Assembly (NCBI RefSeq): GCF_013415125.1
Contig: NZ_JACCDE010000016.1
Span: 1-64,000 of the forward strand
Origin: Vreelandella glaciei
GTDB lineage: Bacteria > Pseudomonadota > Gammaproteobacteria > Pseudomonadales > Halomonadaceae
Direction: 5' to 3'
DNA length: 64,000 bases
This document shows, one piece after another, positions 1 through 9,489 of this stretch (positions are counted from its first letter, which is position 1; the number at the start of each line of letters is the position of its first letter). The position numbers were made by a program, and so were the translations under genes. The notes below the pieces were generated by a model. The model saw only the letters and a program-made list of their open reading frames with translations. It had not been told where the DNA came from and ran no database searches.

Positions 1-453
1 AACCTGAAAACGCCCATCGCCATGGTGCAACACCTAGTGCCCGCCATGCAGGCTCGCGGCAGCGGCCAACTGGTGTTGATCAGCTCGCTTGCCGCGTGGC
101 ACGGCCTGCCCACCACGCCCAGCTACAGCGCCAGCAAGGCAGGCATTAAAGCCTACGGCGAAGGGCTGCGCGGGCTGCTCGCCCCCCATGGCATTGGAGT
201 GACTGTCGTGATGCCCGGCTATGTGACCTCGCCCATGTGCGACGCCATGCCCGGCCCCAAACCGTGGGAGTGGCCGCCCGAGCGCGCCGCCAACGTCATC
301 AAGCGCGGCATTACCGCTAACCGCGCACGGGTAAGCTTCCCCTTCCCGCTTAATTTCGGCACCTGGTGGTTAGCGGTGCTGCCCGCCGCCGTTTCGCAGT
401 GGCTAATTAAACGCCTGGGCTTTAATCACTCAGCAGGCACGCCCCATGATTAG
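1..453 (+). CDS. Short-chain dehydrogenase/reductase, RkpH-like (5' partial)
   Basis: The reading frame is open from base 1, so the N-terminal Rossmann glycine motif lies outside the window. What remains shows the catalytic half of a classical SDR: a Ser in VLISSLAAW, the YSASK catalytic Tyr-Lys pair, and the MPGYV segment after it. The C-terminus carries a hydrophobic stretch (WWLAVLPAAVSQWLI) that could be membrane-associated, as in 3-ketosphinganine reductases and RkpH-type proteins. Its stop codon overlaps the next gene by 8 bases, so it is the first visible gene of the lipid operon. Inferred job: NAD(P)H reduction of the beta-keto group left by the downstream oxoamine synthase. The SDR family call is firm; the substrate is inferred from context only. 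Confidence 0.85.
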   Translation, partial: NLKTPIAMVQHLVPAMQARGSGQLVLISSLAAWHGLPTTPSYSASKAGIKAYGEGLRGLLAPHGIGVTVVMPGYVTSPMCDAMPGPKPWEWPPERAANVIKRGITANRARVSFPFPLNFGTWWLAVLPAAVSQWLIKRLGFNHSAGTPHD

Positions 454-2080
454 CGCGCTGATGTGGCCACTGCTAATCGGCCTGTTACTAAGCGGTGGAT
501 TCGAAGCCCTGCTCAAACCGCGGCCGCGCCCCTTCTGGCAGCGCGGCGTGGCGGCTAATGGCGTGCATGCGGGCTCATGGGTGCTGCTGTTCGGTCTATT
601 AGTGTTGCTGCTGCAGCGTCCCTGGTTCGCGGTCATGGTATTCCTCTCGCTACAGCTCGTCGTCGTACAGTCGAGCAACACCAAGTCGAACACCCTCAAC
701 GAACCGTTTATTTGCCACGACTTTGAATACTTCTGGGACGCCCTTCTGCATCCGCGCTTATACGTGCCTTTTTTCGGAGTTGGCTTGGCGATTGCTGCCA
801 GCAGCGCGGCGGCCGTTGCCATTGGAGCATTTTTCTACTGGGAAACGTCGCTAGTCACTAGCGAGGGCGCTAGCCGCTTTTTAATCAGCGCGTTTGAGGT
901 CATCGCCATCGGCGTACTGGTGCTCTCTTTCAGCACACCCAAGCTGCCCGCCATTACCCTGCAACCCACTCAAGACCTGCAGCGTCTAGGACTGTTTGCC
1001 AGCCTATGGGCATACGGTATGGCGCTGATGCGCTCACCTATTCCAACACCAGAACAGTCGCCTTTTTATCACTTAACCGAGGTGGCTAAAGCATCTAAAG
1101 ATGAGCAAATTCTGCCTAACCAAACACTGCCAAACCAGACATTGCCAAACATAGTACTGGTACAGAGTGAATCGTTTTTCGACCCGCGCCCTTGGTGTGA
1201 GGAGGTCGATGCCAATCTGCTTCGCCATTATGACAATACCCGCACCAAAGCCCTACAACACGGCGCACTGAATGTGCCCGCGTGGGGCGCCAATACCGTG
1301 CGTACCGAGTGCGCGGTATTAACCGGCATCCCCCCCGACCAGTGGGGCGCACGCCAATTCAATCCCTATCGCACCCTTTCACGCCATCCACGTCCCAGCT
1401 TGGCGAGTGCGCTGAAAGCGGCGGGTTACCGCACCGTGTGTGTGCACCCATACCTGGCGAGCTTCTATTTTCGTCACAAGGTAATCCCCCTATTAGGCTT
1501 TGATCACTTTATAGATATCAATGCTTTCGAGAGCTGCGATAAAAGCGGCCATTACATTAGCGACTTAGCAGTTGCACGAAAGATTGGACGCCTGCTTGAA
1601 GATGACGATAATAGGCCGCTATTTATCTTTGTCATCACCATGGAAAATCACGGTCCGCTACATTTGGAAGCACCCAACCAGACGACGTTAGCTAACACGC
1701 TGCCCAATGCGCCCTGGCCACTGCCCGGTCATCTGCGTGACCTCGCGGTCTATTTGCACCATTTAAGTGAATCCGACAAGATGTTGGCCAGCGTTAAAAA
1801 TTCGCTAAATACGGCAAAGCGACCGGGGCTGCTAGGATGGTATGGGGATCATGTGCCGATTCTACCGGAGGCGTACACACACTTTACGCCCCCTGATAGC
1901 CGCACCCCCTACATGATATGGTCAACTGAACAGATGGCAACGGCCAGTCTGGCAGCAGCGAGAGAGCCATTTGAGCTAGCCGCAAACGAGCTTGGTGTCC
2001 AACTGTTCAAACAGGTGTTTGGACATGCTATGAATAGCGATGTGATCAAGGCAGAACCAGAACCTCAGGAGCAAGAATGA
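446..2080 (+). CDS. Membrane sulfatase-fold (LTA synthase-like) transferase, RkpI-like
   Basis: A 544-aa protein with hydrophobic membrane segments in roughly the first 190 residues, followed by an extracytoplasmic alkaline-phosphatase/sulfatase-fold domain. Residues matching the metal and nucleophile set of lipoteichoic acid synthase can be seen: Glu242 in VLVQSESFFD, Thr284 in GANTVRTE as candidate nucleophile, the MENHGP motif at 399-404, and Asp468-His469 in WYGDHVP. Such enzymes transfer phosphoglycerol or phosphoethanolamine or hydrolyse sulfate/phosphate esters outside the membrane. A short PNQTL repeat lies in the linker near residues 224-234. The gene overlaps both neighbours (8 bases upstream, ATGA downstream), so it is co-translated with the SDR and PKS. 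A role in modifying the capsule lipid or polymer is inferred; the family placement is well supported. Confidence 0.82.
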   Translation: MISALMWPLLIGLLLSGGFEALLKPRPRPFWQRGVAANGVHAGSWVLLFGLLVLLLQRPWFAVMVFLSLQLVVVQSSNTKSNTLNEPFICHDFEYFWDALLHPRLYVPFFGVGLAIAASSAAAVAIGAFFYWETSLVTSEGASRFLISAFEVIAIGVLVLSFSTPKLPAITLQPTQDLQRLGLFASLWAYGMALMRSPIPTPEQSPFYHLTEVAKASKDEQILPNQTLPNQTLPNIVLVQSESFFDPRPWCEEVDANLLRHYDNTRTKALQHGALNVPAWGANTVRTECAVLTGIPPDQWGARQFNPYRTLSRHPRPSLASALKAAGYRTVCVHPYLASFYFRHKVIPLLGFDHFIDINAFESCDKSGHYISDLAVARKIGRLLEDDDNRPLFIFVITMENHGPLHLEAPNQTTLANTLPNAPWPLPGHLRDLAVYLHHLSESDKMLASVKNSLNTAKRPGLLGWYGDHVPILPEAYTHFTPPDSRTPYMIWSTEQMATASLAAAREPFELAANELGVQLFKQVFGHAMNSDVIKAEPEPQEQE

Positions 2081-5000
2081 CTAAACGCGTTGCCATCATC
2101 GGCGCCGCCCATCGTTTCCCCGGCACCACCCCTGAAACGTTCTGGCAGGACCTGCAAGCCGAAAAATATTTAGTGACCGAAGTGGCCGCCGATCGCTGGA
2201 GCCACGAGGCCTATTTGCACCCGGATAAACGCCATCCCGGCACCAGCGTGACCTTTGCCGCCGGTAGCCTGGGCGATATCAGCGGGTTCGACGCTGAGTT
2301 TTTTGGTATTTCACCCCGTGAAGCGGCCAACATGGACCCCCAGCAGCGCATGCTATTAGAGCTCGCCTGGGAAGCCATGGAAGACGCCAGCATTCTGCCC
2401 AGCTCCCTGCGCGGCAGCCAGTGTGGGGTATTTTTAGGTGTCGCCAGTCTCGACTACTCGTACCGCTTAGCGGACGACATGTCGGCCATTGACGCTTCCA
2501 CGGCCACCGGCAATACCTCCAGCATCGCCTCGAATCGCTTGTCTTACGTGTTTGACCTGCATGGCCCCAGCATGTCGCTGGATACCGCCTGCTCGTCTTC
2601 CATGGTGGCCTTTCACCAAGCCTGCCAATCGATTCGCAGTGGGGAAACCAACATGGCGCTGGCGGGCGGCATCAGCCTTCACCTGCACCCCTACGGTTTT
2701 ATCATCTTCTCCAAAGCCAGCATGCTCTCGCCCACCGGCCGCTGCCAGGTATTTGACGAAGCGGGTGACGGCTATGTGCGATCGGAAGGGGCTGGCATTT
2801 TCCTGCTCAAGGATTACGACCAGGCGGTCGCCGACGGCGACAACATTATTGCCGTCGTGGCAGGCTCGGCGGTCAATACGGATGGCCATAAATCCGGCCT
2901 GACGGTACCTAACCCCAGCGCTCAGATTGACCTGATGAAACGCGCCTACCAGCAGGCGGGCATCTCGCCGGACGAGATCGACTACCTGGAAGCTCACGGT
3001 ACCGGCACCGCCGTGGGCGATCCCATAGAGACCCGTGCGATTGGCGAAGCGCTCGGCCAGCACCGTAAAACACCGCTGCTGATCGGCTCGGTGAAAAGTA
3101 ACCTGGGCCACCTGGAAACGGCTTCCGGCGTAGCGGGTCTCGCCAAGGCGCTCTACAGCATTCAGCACCGCGAAGTGCCTGCCACCATTGGCATTCGTAA
3201 GCTTAATCCGCGCATCAAGTTTGATGAGTTGAATTTATCAGTCGTCACCAAAGGCCAGCCGCTGAAAAAAGAGGGCCGCCTCGTTATCGGCATTAACTCT
3301 TTTGGTTTCGGCGGGGCCAACGCCCACGTGATTCTGGAAAGTCCGCCCGAGCGGAGCAAACCCGAGCTGCAGGCACCTGGTTCGACGCTGCCGATTCGTC
3401 TTAGTGCCCGCAGCGCTGAAGCGCTTACCCAAAGTGCCGAAACGCTCGCCCACTATTTGCGTGAGAACGCCTCACACAAAAGTAGCGAGATCAGCCTATA
3501 CGACATCGCCTATACGCTGTTCCACCACCGCGAACGCCATCGCCATGGCGCGCTGCTGTTTGCCCAAACCGCGGACGAAGCGGCCACGCTGCTCAGCGAA
3601 TTTGCTGGCGGTGAAAATAACGACATCACCACCCTCGAGCGCCTGCCTAACGCGGTCGGGCCGGTATTTGTATACGATGGCAACGGCTGCCAGTGGGAAA
3701 CCATGGGCCGCGACCTGCTCAGCGAGTCCCCGACTTTCGCCGCCGCGATTGACCACGTCGACACCCTCTTTCAGCAGCACGGTGATTTCTCGCTGCGCGC
3801 CGAGCTGGAAGGCCGTAATGGGCAAGACGACGATAATCGCTTCGCGCTGACCGAGATTGCCCAGCCCGCGCTGTTTGCCCTGCAAGTAGCGCTGACCGAG
3901 TGGTTGCGTGAGCAAGGCATTACCCCCATTGCGGTGTTCGGCCATAGCGTAGGTGAAGTGGCCGCCGCCTGGGCCAGCGGTGCGCTGAGCCTGGAAGATG
4001 CGGTGAAAGTGATTTTCTACCGCAGCGACTATCAGGGCAAAACCCGCGGCCAAGGCGAAATGACCGCCGTGGCCATGAGCGCCGACGACATCGCCGAGTG
4101 GCTCGAAAACCCCGAATACAGCAAGGTTTGCCTGGCCGGCATCAACAGCCCTAAAGGCATTACCCTGGCGGGCGATAGCCGGCAACTGAGTGCCTTGGAA
4201 GCCGCGCTAAGTGGGCAAGACATTTTTGCCAAGCGCCTACCGCTGGATTACGCCTTCCACAGTCCAGCAATGAACAGTATTAAAGCAGGCGTGATCAACG
4301 CGCTGGCAGATATCACGCCACGCACGACACAGATCCCCTACTACTCCACCGTGACCGGCGAACTAAGCGACGGGCTTGAGTTGGATGCCACCTACTGGTG
4401 GAAAAACATTCGTGAGCCGGTGCTGTTTGACGCTGCCGCTAGCGCCTTGATGGAGCAAGGTCATAATGTCTTTGTAGAGATTGGCGCTCACCCCATTCTG
4501 CGCCGCTACCTCAATGAGTCACTGCGCCAGCTGGAGCGCCCCGGTCTGGTATTCGGCACCATTGAACGCCATAAACCGGGCTTTGAAGGCTTGCAACGCT
4601 GCTTAGGCCAACTGCTGCTTAGCGGTCTTGATTTGGCTAGCCGCCACCTGCCAGTAGTAGGACAACGCGTGCCGCTACCACGCTATGCCTGGCAGCGTAG
4701 TCATCACTGGGTACAAGGCACTAACGACGGTCAAGGGCTGCTTACGCGCTACTACCAGCACCCGCTGCTGGGCTACCCGCTGGCGCAGCACGAACACACC
4801 TGGGAAAGTCAGCTCGATACCCAGCGACAGCCCTGGCTGGCGGATCACGTGGTGGGTGAAGGCGCCGTCTTCCCCGGTGCCGGTTTTGTGGAACTGACCC
4901 TGGCCGCAGCACTACAGCTAAAAGACAGCCCACTGCTGGATATCGAAGAGCTGGAAATTCGCGCCCCGCTGCTGCTGGACGGTCCCCATGGCCGTGCCAT

Positions 5001-8000
5001 GCGGTTAACCTACCTGCCGGAAGATGGCCGCCTGGAGATCCACTCCCGCGAGCCCGCCAGCGGCAGTGAGTGGCAGTTGAACGCCGTGGCCCGCACCATG
5101 CGCGAAAGCCGGGGGTTCCTGCTTAACCGTAAGGCCCCACCGCTACCTTCCCGCGCGCCGGACTACACGCTCGAAGAGCACCTGCAGATGGCCGAGCGTA
5201 TCGGCCTGCACTACGGCCCCGCCTTCCAGGCCATTTCCAAAGGCTGGATTGAGGGCGATGCGGTCATAGGTGAAATCGCCTTGTCGGATGATGTACAGGC
5301 GCAACTCAGCACGCTGCACGTACATCCCGGCATTCTGGATAGCGTCTTCCAGATGTTTATCCCGCTGTTGGCCCAACATAGCGAGTTCGCCGCCCAGTTG
5401 GCCTTTGTACCGGTGCGTGTGGGACGCATTCAAGTCAATACCCAGGCGGGCGCGCCGGTGATCGCCCGTGCGGTGATGGGCAAGCGCGCACCGCACTCCT
5501 TTACCGCCGATTTCGAGCTGTATGACGCCGCCGGCAATGCGGTTGCGGTATTGAGTAAAACCCGCTTCAAAGCGATTCGTCTTAACCGCGCGCATCATCA
5601 GCATTTCAGCTACTTGGATGTGGAACTGACCCCGGCGCCACTGCGTTCAGAACCACTGGCACTGCCCGCCGAGGCGCTGGCCCGCCTAGCCGATATTGCC
5701 ACTATTTACGGTAAGGGCACCGGCCATCGCTATGGCAACGAAGTCGCCCCGCTGCTGGACAGCCTCAGTGAAGCCTTTGCTCAGCAGCGCCCGGACGCAG
5801 AAACCGATACTGATTCAGAAGGCGCACAGCACTCGCCTGACGTTATCTGGCAACTGCTGGTGCAGGACTACCCCGATTACTTTGCGCCTATCCATCTGGT
5901 GGGCCGTTTAGGGCTTCACCAACAAGCGCTGCGCAGCGGCAGCAGCGATCTTGAAACGCTGGGCATTAGCCAGGAACACCTTGCGCGCTTGAACCGCGTC
6001 CTGGTGGGCGAAAGTGGCTGGCAGGCGTTGGCAGGCGAGCTAGGCGAGTTAATAGATGCGCTGATAACAGAGCTCCCCGGTGGGCAGCGCTTGCAATTCC
6101 TTGAAGCGGGCCCCAGTGCGCCTGCGTTGGGCGAACGCTTACTGGAACGCAGCACCCAAGCGCTTTACCACGACCTTACCCATTACCGCGTGATCACCAC
6201 CCTCGATAGCACGCGTCATCAGGTGGAGCAGTTGCAAGAACGCTTCCCGCTGATGGATATGCAGCACCTTGACCAAAACGATACTGCAGCGTTAACCGCC
6301 CCCACGGGCGTTGAAAAAGCCCAAGTAGCGTTTGTCAGCGTGGATATCACCCATCCCGCCGCCACGCGCCAATTGATAGAAGCACTGCCCGCGCAGCTAG
6401 CGCCAGGCGCCCAGGTCATGCTGATTGGTATCGCCCCGAGCCGCTGGCTGGATGACCTGCTGGCCACACCCGGCATCGATCAAACCGCGCTGGAGCAAGC
6501 GACGCTGATCGGCTGGCTAAACGATCAAGGCTTTGTGGTTTCCATGCCCATGGCGCTGGAAGAGAGCGAGAGCGGTGCTTATCTGCTCCACGCCCACTAT
6601 CCGTTAGCCGCGGACGAAGATGAGTCCACCGTGACTCAACGGCGTCACTTGGTGGTCGCCGATCAAAACAATGAAGCGCTGGCGGCCACTCTCGTCGAGG
6701 CACTGCAATCGCACGACGCTTCCGCGCTGCTCAGCATTAGCCAGAGCGAACCCGCTGAGCTGCTGGCTCATGCATTAACGCAACCGGCACTGGCGAATCA
6801 CTCAGAGCAAACGCTCAATGTCATTGACCTGCGTGGCCTGGGGGCTAACAGCACTGAAGCGCAAACCGCCCGCTGTGATCACGCCCTTAAGTGGACGCTG
6901 GCGTTAGAGCAGCAGTCGCTGGCCGCCTCCCTATGGCTAGTAACCCACGGCCTTAGTGCGCTCTGGCAGGCAACGCCCGCCACTAGCGCTAACGAGGCGC
7001 CCGGCGATGCCGCGCTCTGGGGCTTTGGCCGCTCGCTGGCCAACGAAGCCGTCGGCCATAACGTCTATCTGCTGGATGTACCGACAACGATCAGCGAGCC
7101 AGCGCTAAACGCCTGGGCCACGCTGCTGGCTCAGCCGGATAGCGAAAACGAAGCGCTGATCGATCATCAGGGCCACCGCTTTGCCACTCGGCTGCGCACC
7201 CTGCCCGCGCCGCGCCCGGCGGCGGTAGCACCGACTAACGAGCAGACCCAACAGCCACAGCAAGCGATGACGCTAGGCTTTACCATGCCTGGGCAGCTGC
7301 GCCAGTTAACGTGGCGCCCTCGCCCGCTACCGCCAGCCAATGCTGACGAAGTGGCCATCAGCGTTAAAGCCACCGGGCTTAACTTCCGCGATGTGATGTA
7401 CACCCTGGGCCTGCTCTCCGATGAAGCGATTGAGAACGGCTTCGCGGGGCCGACCCTGGGCCTCGAATTTGCGGGCGTGGTCGAATCCGTGGGTAGCAAC
7501 GTCACCCACGTGACGCCTGGCCAGGCGGTAGTCGGCTTCGGCCCTGCCAGCTTTAGCGATAAGGTGATCGCCAGCCAGCACGCCGTTGCCCCGCTGCCGG
7601 AAGGCATCAGCTTTGCCGCGGCCGCCACGATCCCAACCACCTTCTTCACGGTCTACTACGCGCTTAAGCACTTGGCGCGCTTAGAACCCGGCGAAAAAGT
7701 CTTGATTCACGGCGCCGCGGGTGGCGTAGGTATCGCCGCGCTGCAAATCGCCCAGTGGCTAGGCGCGGAAATTTACGCCACGGTGGGCTCCGAAGAGAAG
7801 CGCGACTTCCTGCGTCTGATGGGCATCGATCGGCTCTATGACTCGCGCTCGCTCACCTTTGCCGAAGAGATCCTGGAAGACACCCAGGGCGAAGGCGTGG
7901 ATGTGGTGCTTAACTCGCTCGCCGGAGAAGCGATCAACCAGAACCTGCGCGCCTTGCGCCCGTTCGGCCGCTTCCTGGAGCTGGGCAAACGCGATTTCTA

Positions 8001-9489
8001 CGAAAACACCCATATTGGCCTGCGCCCGTTCCGCAATAACCTCAGCTACTTCGGTATCGACTCCGATCAGCTAATGAAGGTGCAGCCCGCGCTCACCCAA
8101 CGCCTGTTTGGCGAAATGATGGCGCTGTTTAACGACGGCACCTTGAGCCCGCTGCCGTTTACCTCGTTCAGCCACACGCAAGTGATCGACGCCTTCCGCT
8201 ATATGCAGCAAGCGCGTCAAATCGGCAAGGTCGTGGTGACCTATGAACAGCCCATCGCGCCACCCCAGAACGACGTATTGGGCACGGCAGCGATACAGCT
8301 TTCAGCGGATGCCAGCTACTTGGTGACCGGCGGCCTGGGTGGCTTCGGGTTAAGAACCGCTCAATGGTTAGTAGAGAAAGGTGCGCGGCAGCTGATTCTG
8401 CTTAGCCGCAGCGGCCCTGCCAGCGAAGAAGCCCAAGCAGCCATGGCGGCCTTCGAGCAGCAGGGCGTCAAGGTAGTGGCTGCGGCCTGCGATATTACCG
8501 ACCGCGCGGCTCTAACCGCGGTACTGAAGCGTGCCAAGACTGAACTCGCACCGCTACGCGGCATAGTGCACGCCGCCACGGTGATCGACGATGGTCTAAT
8601 CCGCAACCTGGATGCCGCACGTATTCAGAAAGTGTTGGCGCCCAAAATCGACGGTGCCCGCCACCTTGATGCGCTAACCCGTGAAACGGCGCTGGACTTT
8701 TTCGTGCTCTACTCGTCGGCCACCACGCTGTTCGGTAACCCCGGTCAGGCTAACTACGTCGCCGCCAATCACTGGCTAGAAGCCTTTGCCGCTAACCGCC
8801 GCGCCGCTGGCTTACCGGCGACCTGCGTACGCTGGGGCGCCATTGAAGATGTCGGTTTCCTGGCTCGCAACACCCGCACCCGGGATGCGCTGCAAGAGCG
8901 TCTGGGCGGCTCGGCACTACGTTCGGATGACGCGCTGAATGTGCTCGAGCAAATGCTGCTGACCCCAGGGCCAAGCCTGGGCGTTCTGGAGCTGGAGTGG
9001 GGGGCGCTTGCTCGCTTCCTACCCACCGCTGAAGCGCCCCGCTTTAATGAAATTGCCCGTGCCAGCGACGATGTTAGCAGCGTCGATGCCGACGACGACA
9101 TCAGCGCCCTGCTGGCCAACCTCTCGCCAGAGGAGCTACACAGTACGATCACCGACTTACTACGCGCCGAACTGGCCAGCATTTTACTAATTGATGAAGA
9201 GAAGCTCGATATCCACCGTTCGGTCTACGACATGGGATTTGACTCCCTAATGGGCGTCGAGCTAATGACCGCCATCGAGAACCGCTTGGGCGTTCAGGTG
9301 TCAGTCATGGTGCTCAGCGAAGCATCGACGCTCGACAAACTCGCGGGCGTGCTTATTCAGAAAATGCATCAGCACGACGATGTTGAAGAACCTCCGCAAA
9401 ATGCGATAGCCGCACTGGCAGCCCAGCACGGCACCGAAGGATTAAACACTGCGTCTGCTTCTTCATTATCTGCAACTGAGACACTATGA
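2077..9489 (+). CDS. Highly reducing type I polyketide synthase (KS-AT-DH-psiMT-ER-KR-ACP), RkpA-like
   Basis: A 2470-aa single-module megasynthase. KS: Cys172 in DTACSSS, His307 in EAHGTGT, His345 in NLGH. AT: Ser624 in GHSVGE. DH: His924 in LADHVVGEG with a following glycine/proline motif, and Asp1088 in GILDSVFQ. Residues about 1200-1650 resemble a C-methyltransferase whose SAM glycine motif is lost (LEAGPSAPA near 1343). ER: NFRDV at 1769 and nucleotide loop GAAGGVG from 1879. KR: TGGLGGFG near 2085 and Tyr2227 in NYVAANH. ACP: phosphopantetheine Ser2390 in GFDSLMG. There is no thioesterase; release is presumably by the oxoamine synthase whose start codon overlaps this stop (ATGA). All reductive domains look intact, so a saturated fatty chain is expected, as proposed for rhizobial RkpA. 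Product length and iteration are not readable from sequence. Confidence 0.93.
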   Translation: MTKRVAIIGAAHRFPGTTPETFWQDLQAEKYLVTEVAADRWSHEAYLHPDKRHPGTSVTFAAGSLGDISGFDAEFFGISPREAANMDPQQRMLLELAWEAMEDASILPSSLRGSQCGVFLGVASLDYSYRLADDMSAIDASTATGNTSSIASNRLSYVFDLHGPSMSLDTACSSSMVAFHQACQSIRSGETNMALAGGISLHLHPYGFIIFSKASMLSPTGRCQVFDEAGDGYVRSEGAGIFLLKDYDQAVADGDNIIAVVAGSAVNTDGHKSGLTVPNPSAQIDLMKRAYQQAGISPDEIDYLEAHGTGTAVGDPIETRAIGEALGQHRKTPLLIGSVKSNLGHLETASGVAGLAKALYSIQHREVPATIGIRKLNPRIKFDELNLSVVTKGQPLKKEGRLVIGINSFGFGGANAHVILESPPERSKPELQAPGSTLPIRLSARSAEALTQSAETLAHYLRENASHKSSEISLYDIAYTLFHHRERHRHGALLFAQTADEAATLLSEFAGGENNDITTLERLPNAVGPVFVYDGNGCQWETMGRDLLSESPTFAAAIDHVDTLFQQHGDFSLRAELEGRNGQDDDNRFALTEIAQPALFALQVALTEWLREQGITPIAVFGHSVGEVAAAWASGALSLEDAVKVIFYRSDYQGKTRGQGEMTAVAMSADDIAEWLENPEYSKVCLAGINSPKGITLAGDSRQLSALEAALSGQDIFAKRLPLDYAFHSPAMNSIKAGVINALADITPRTTQIPYYSTVTGELSDGLELDATYWWKNIREPVLFDAAASALMEQGHNVFVEIGAHPILRRYLNESLRQLERPGLVFGTIERHKPGFEGLQRCLGQLLLSGLDLASRHLPVVGQRVPLPRYAWQRSHHWVQGTNDGQGLLTRYYQHPLLGYPLAQHEHTWESQLDTQRQPWLADHVVGEGAVFPGAGFVELTLAAALQLKDSPLLDIEELEIRAPLLLDGPHGRAMRLTYLPEDGRLEIHSREPASGSEWQLNAVARTMRESRGFLLNRKAPPLPSRAPDYTLEEHLQMAERIGLHYGPAFQAISKGWIEGDAVIGEIALSDDVQAQLSTLHVHPGILDSVFQMFIPLLAQHSEFAAQLAFVPVRVGRIQVNTQAGAPVIARAVMGKRAPHSFTADFELYDAAGNAVAVLSKTRFKAIRLNRAHHQHFSYLDVELTPAPLRSEPLALPAEALARLADIATIYGKGTGHRYGNEVAPLLDSLSEAFAQQRPDAETDTDSEGAQHSPDVIWQLLVQDYPDYFAPIHLVGRLGLHQQALRSGSSDLETLGISQEHLARLNRVLVGESGWQALAGELGELIDALITELPGGQRLQFLEAGPSAPALGERLLERSTQALYHDLTHYRVITTLDSTRHQVEQLQERFPLMDMQHLDQNDTAALTAPTGVEKAQVAFVSVDITHPAATRQLIEALPAQLAPGAQVMLIGIAPSRWLDDLLATPGIDQTALEQATLIGWLNDQGFVVSMPMALEESESGAYLLHAHYPLAADEDESTVTQRRHLVVADQNNEALAATLVEALQSHDASALLSISQSEPAELLAHALTQPALANHSEQTLNVIDLRGLGANSTEAQTARCDHALKWTLALEQQSLAASLWLVTHGLSALWQATPATSANEAPGDAALWGFGRSLANEAVGHNVYLLDVPTTISEPALNAWATLLAQPDSENEALIDHQGHRFATRLRTLPAPRPAAVAPTNEQTQQPQQAMTLGFTMPGQLRQLTWRPRPLPPANADEVAISVKATGLNFRDVMYTLGLLSDEAIENGFAGPTLGLEFAGVVESVGSNVTHVTPGQAVVGFGPASFSDKVIASQHAVAPLPEGISFAAAATIPTTFFTVYYALKHLARLEPGEKVLIHGAAGGVGIAALQIAQWLGAEIYATVGSEEKRDFLRLMGIDRLYDSRSLTFAEEILEDTQGEGVDVVLNSLAGEAINQNLRALRPFGRFLELGKRDFYENTHIGLRPFRNNLSYFGIDSDQLMKVQPALTQRLFGEMMALFNDGTLSPLPFTSFSHTQVIDAFRYMQQARQIGKVVVTYEQPIAPPQNDVLGTAAIQLSADASYLVTGGLGGFGLRTAQWLVEKGARQLILLSRSGPASEEAQAAMAAFEQQGVKVVAAACDITDRAALTAVLKRAKTELAPLRGIVHAATVIDDGLIRNLDAARIQKVLAPKIDGARHLDALTRETALDFFVLYSSATTLFGNPGQANYVAANHWLEAFAANRRAAGLPATCVRWGAIEDVGFLARNTRTRDALQERLGGSALRSDDALNVLEQMLLTPGPSLGVLELEWGALARFLPTAEAPRFNEIARASDDVSSVDADDDISALLANLSPEELHSTITDLLRAELASILLIDEEKLDIHRSVYDMGFDSLMGVELMTAIENRLGVQVSVMVLSEASTLDKLAGVLIQKMHQHDDVEEPPQNAIAALAAQHGTEGLNTASASSLSATETL

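Noticed and set aside
2467-4185. Long antisense open frames opposite the PKS
   Set aside because: High-GC codon bias creates long frames on the other strand; the translations show no family motifs and the sense strand has full domain structure.
7221-7231. GGCGGTAGC-like ops core on the plus strand inside the PKS gene
   Set aside because: It lies in the middle of coding sequence (an Ala/Val-rich linker) and lacks the final T of the consensus; not at an operon leader.
2077-9489. Interpretation of the megasynthase as a polyunsaturated fatty acid (Pfa) or fatty acid synthase
   Set aside because: It has a single ACP and the KS-AT-DH-psiMT-ER-KR-ACP order; tandem ACPs and partner Pfa subunits are absent.
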